Of a stretch of DNA of 5,150 nt, positions 4,071 through 5,150 are shown in pieces. Source of the stretch: JAZSQZ01 sp045538175 (GTDB lineage: Bacteria > Bacillota > Clostridia > Christensenellales > UBA1242); contig JAZSQZ010000016.1 of the NCBI GenBank assembly GCA_045538175.1, positions 1 through 5,150 of the forward strand, read 5' to 3'. The stretch's first letter is position 1, and every line of letters begins with the position of its first letter. Below the pieces are notes generated by a model that saw nothing but the letters and a program-made list of their open reading frames with translations, made no database searches and had not been told where the DNA came from. The position numbers and the translations under genes are program-made.

Positions 4071-4097
4071 CAGAACGAATGTTCTGAAATTATTATA
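4071..4097 (-). promoter_or_regulatory. LexA-type SOS box with promoter
   Basis: CAGAAC-GAAT-GTTCTG (4071-4086) is a perfect 6-bp-arm dyad containing GAAC-GAAT-GTTC. It matches the Gram-positive LexA consensus CGAAC-RNRY-GTTYG except for the outermost bases. On the minus strand it lies 5 nt downstream of TATAAT (4097-4092), over the expected +1, so LexA binding would block transcription. The -35 is weak (near ATCTAA). Confidence 0.78.
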
Positions 4098-4122
4098 CTA
4101 TCTGACTTATTTTTTAGATAGT
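4097..4122. repeat. 7-bp inverted repeat over the upstream part of the SOS promoter
   Basis: ACTATCT (4097-4103) and AGATAGT (4116-4122) are perfect arms with a 12-nt spacer. They span from the edge of the -10 across the predicted -35 of the 48-aa gene's promoter. It could be a second regulator site or chance in A+T-rich DNA. Confidence 0.3.
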
Positions 4123-4188
4123 GGAAACTTTTAGTAAAAAACGAACTAGTGAATACAAGTATGATACAACTGTTAATATCAAGTAATA

Positions 4189-4210
4189 ATAAAAATTATG
4201 TAATTTTTAT
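4189..4210. repeat. 10-bp-arm inverted repeat in the integrase 5' region
   Basis: ATAAAAATTA (4189-4198), TG, then TAATTTTTAT (4201-4210) form a perfect dyad with a 2-nt centre. It ends 5 nt before the AAGGAG of the integrase. It may be an operator or a weak AU hairpin modulating integrase translation. The symmetry does not extend outward, so an integrase attachment site is not supported. The rest of 4087-4229 holds only weak rightward promoter matches (TATGAT near 4159). Confidence 0.4.
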
Positions 4211-4229
4211 GTAAAAAAGGAGTTTAATT

Positions 4230-5150
4230 ATGTATACGAGTTATAAGCAATTAAATAGATATAAAGCAGAGGGTAGACCTGTTAGGGCTGCCAAATATTC
4301 AAGGTGTTCTTCTGATGAACAGAAAAAGAATGGTTACACCATTAATGACCAATTAGACTTATTAGAAGAGTTTTGTACTGAATATGAACTTGTTGGCGCT
4401 GGGGAATATATTGACGAGGGTATATCTGCCACTTTAGAGATAAGCAAGAGAAAAGCACTTGCTAAACTTATTAAGGATGCAAAGGCTGGCAAGTTTGATA
4501 TAGTTATATTCAAATGTATTGATAGATTCTTCCGTAATGTTGGGGAATATTATGAATGTCAGAAACAGTTGCGTAAAGCCGGAGTCACTTGGATTTCTAT
4601 TGAAGAAGCCGACCTTGACCCTGAAGATGATGATGCAGCTTTTAAAATCAATATCTATCTTACAATGGCAGAATATGAAGCAAAAAAGACTAGCAAGCGT
4701 ATTAAATTCAATAACAAAATGCGTATTAAAAACAAACAAGTTGTAACAGGTACAAGGAACTTTCATTTTCCTTGGGAAGTTGTTGGTGAAAAGCGCAATC
4801 GCCACCTTACAAAAAACACCGAAAAAGAACATATTCTTATGGATTTACTTAAACATTTTGAAACACACCAATCCAAAAGAGCAACCACAGTATATATTAA
4901 CATGAAATACGCTATGAACCTTTCAATCACAACTGTACACAATTTGCTTACTGATACACTATTATATGGCGAATATAAGGGTGTTCCTAACTATGTTGAA
5001 CCTTATATTACTAAAGAGCATTTTGACAAAATACAGGATATTTTGAAACGCAACGCAAGATATAGCGAAGGCAATCCTAAAGTATTTCTTTTTTCAGGTA
5101 TCGTTATATGCCCTGAATGTGGCAGAAAACTAGTAAGTCGGATCGTAGCC
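4230..5150 (+). CDS. Large serine recombinase (phage integrase), cut by window edge
   Basis: 307 codons of a large serine integrase are visible. It would insert and excise the phage genome by cutting and rejoining att sites through a Ser-DNA link. The resolvase domain covers about 17-160. It shows Tyr23, Arg25 and the likely nucleophile Ser27 (YSRCSSDEQ), DEGISAT at 62-68, and DRFFRN at 98-103 with the conserved arginines. The recombinase domain follows (about 180-275), with NLLTDTLLYGEYKGV typical of its end. CPEC (Cys294, Cys297) opens the zinc-ribbon domain, which continues past the edge with the coiled coil. AAGGAG lies 8 nt before the ATG. It is divergent from the SOS-type small gene and sits beside the lysogeny module, as is common. 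Attachment sites are not visible and may lie beyond the right edge. Confidence 0.95.
   Translation, partial: MYTSYKQLNRYKAEGRPVRAAKYSRCSSDEQKKNGYTINDQLDLLEEFCTEYELVGAGEYIDEGISATLEISKRKALAKLIKDAKAGKFDIVIFKCIDRFFRNVGEYYECQKQLRKAGVTWISIEEADLDPEDDDAAFKINIYLTMAEYEAKKTSKRIKFNNKMRIKNKQVVTGTRNFHFPWEVVGEKRNRHLTKNTEKEHILMDLLKHFETHQSKRATTVYINMKYAMNLSITTVHNLLTDTLLYGEYKGVPNYVEPYITKEHFDKIQDILKRNARYSEGNPKVFLFSGIVICPECGRKLVSRIVA

Noticed and set aside
4087..4229. attP site upstream of the integrase
   Set aside because: The only strong symmetry (4189-4210) does not extend outward as serine-integrase sites do, and overlaps the ribosome-site leader; the att site cannot be placed from this window.
4434..4832. 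Open frames inside the integrase (minus 4434-4832, plus 4519-4746)
   Set aside because: The integrase frame carries the resolvase motifs throughout this interval; these are shadows.

Overview
The window looks like the lysogeny-control and early region of a temperate phage or prophage from a low-GC Gram-positive host, most likely a member of the Bacillota of clostridial type. The grounds are high A+T content, strong AAGGAG-type ribosome binding sites, a LexA box of the GAAC-N4-GTTC type, a DUF739-like Cro protein, a large serine integrase, and a tightly packed operon of very small genes.

Layout. A divergent control region (about 3330-3525) separates a rightward repressor gene (3556-3933) from a leftward early operon. 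A near-perfect promoter (TTGACA, 17 bp, TAATAT, minus strand) drives the early operon. Fifteen-base dyads related to TTCACAA-N-TTGTGAA lie over and downstream of it, and one lies between the -35 and -10 of the repressor promoter. Leftward, the operon reads: 58-aa protein, about 72-aa protein, a broken CxxC mini-gene, Cro-like HTH protein, 44-aa protein, 39-aa protein, 70-aa zinc-ribbon protein, YqaJ/lambda-exonuclease-like nuclease, radical SAM enzyme (spore-photoproduct-lyase-like superfamily), and a C5 cytosine DNA methyltransferase cut by the left edge. From the 44-aa gene to the nuclease every junction overlaps by 11-14 nt. Several of these genes are under 60 codons.

Right of the repressor lies a convergent 48-codon gene on the minus strand. 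It has a TATAAT box, a LexA-type box over the predicted +1, a very strong Shine-Dalgarno, and a hairpin-plus-T7 terminator buried inside the repressor coding sequence. A large serine integrase then runs off the right edge.

How it may work together (inference). The repressor has an HTH but no S24 peptidase domain, so it should not self-cleave in the SOS response. The LexA-boxed small gene beside it is the natural candidate for the SOS input. It could act as an antirepressor, as the recombination directionality factor for the serine integrase, or through its antisense overlap with the repressor mRNA. Derepression would turn on the early operon: Cro-like protein, nuclease, and the radical SAM/methyltransferase pair, which may modify or protect phage DNA.

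Two signs of decay or sequence error are visible. The nuclease has an in-frame stop 14 codons before a second stop that overlaps the radical SAM start as ATGA. A CxxC mini-gene upstream of the Cro-like gene needs a one-base shift to be read from its likely start.
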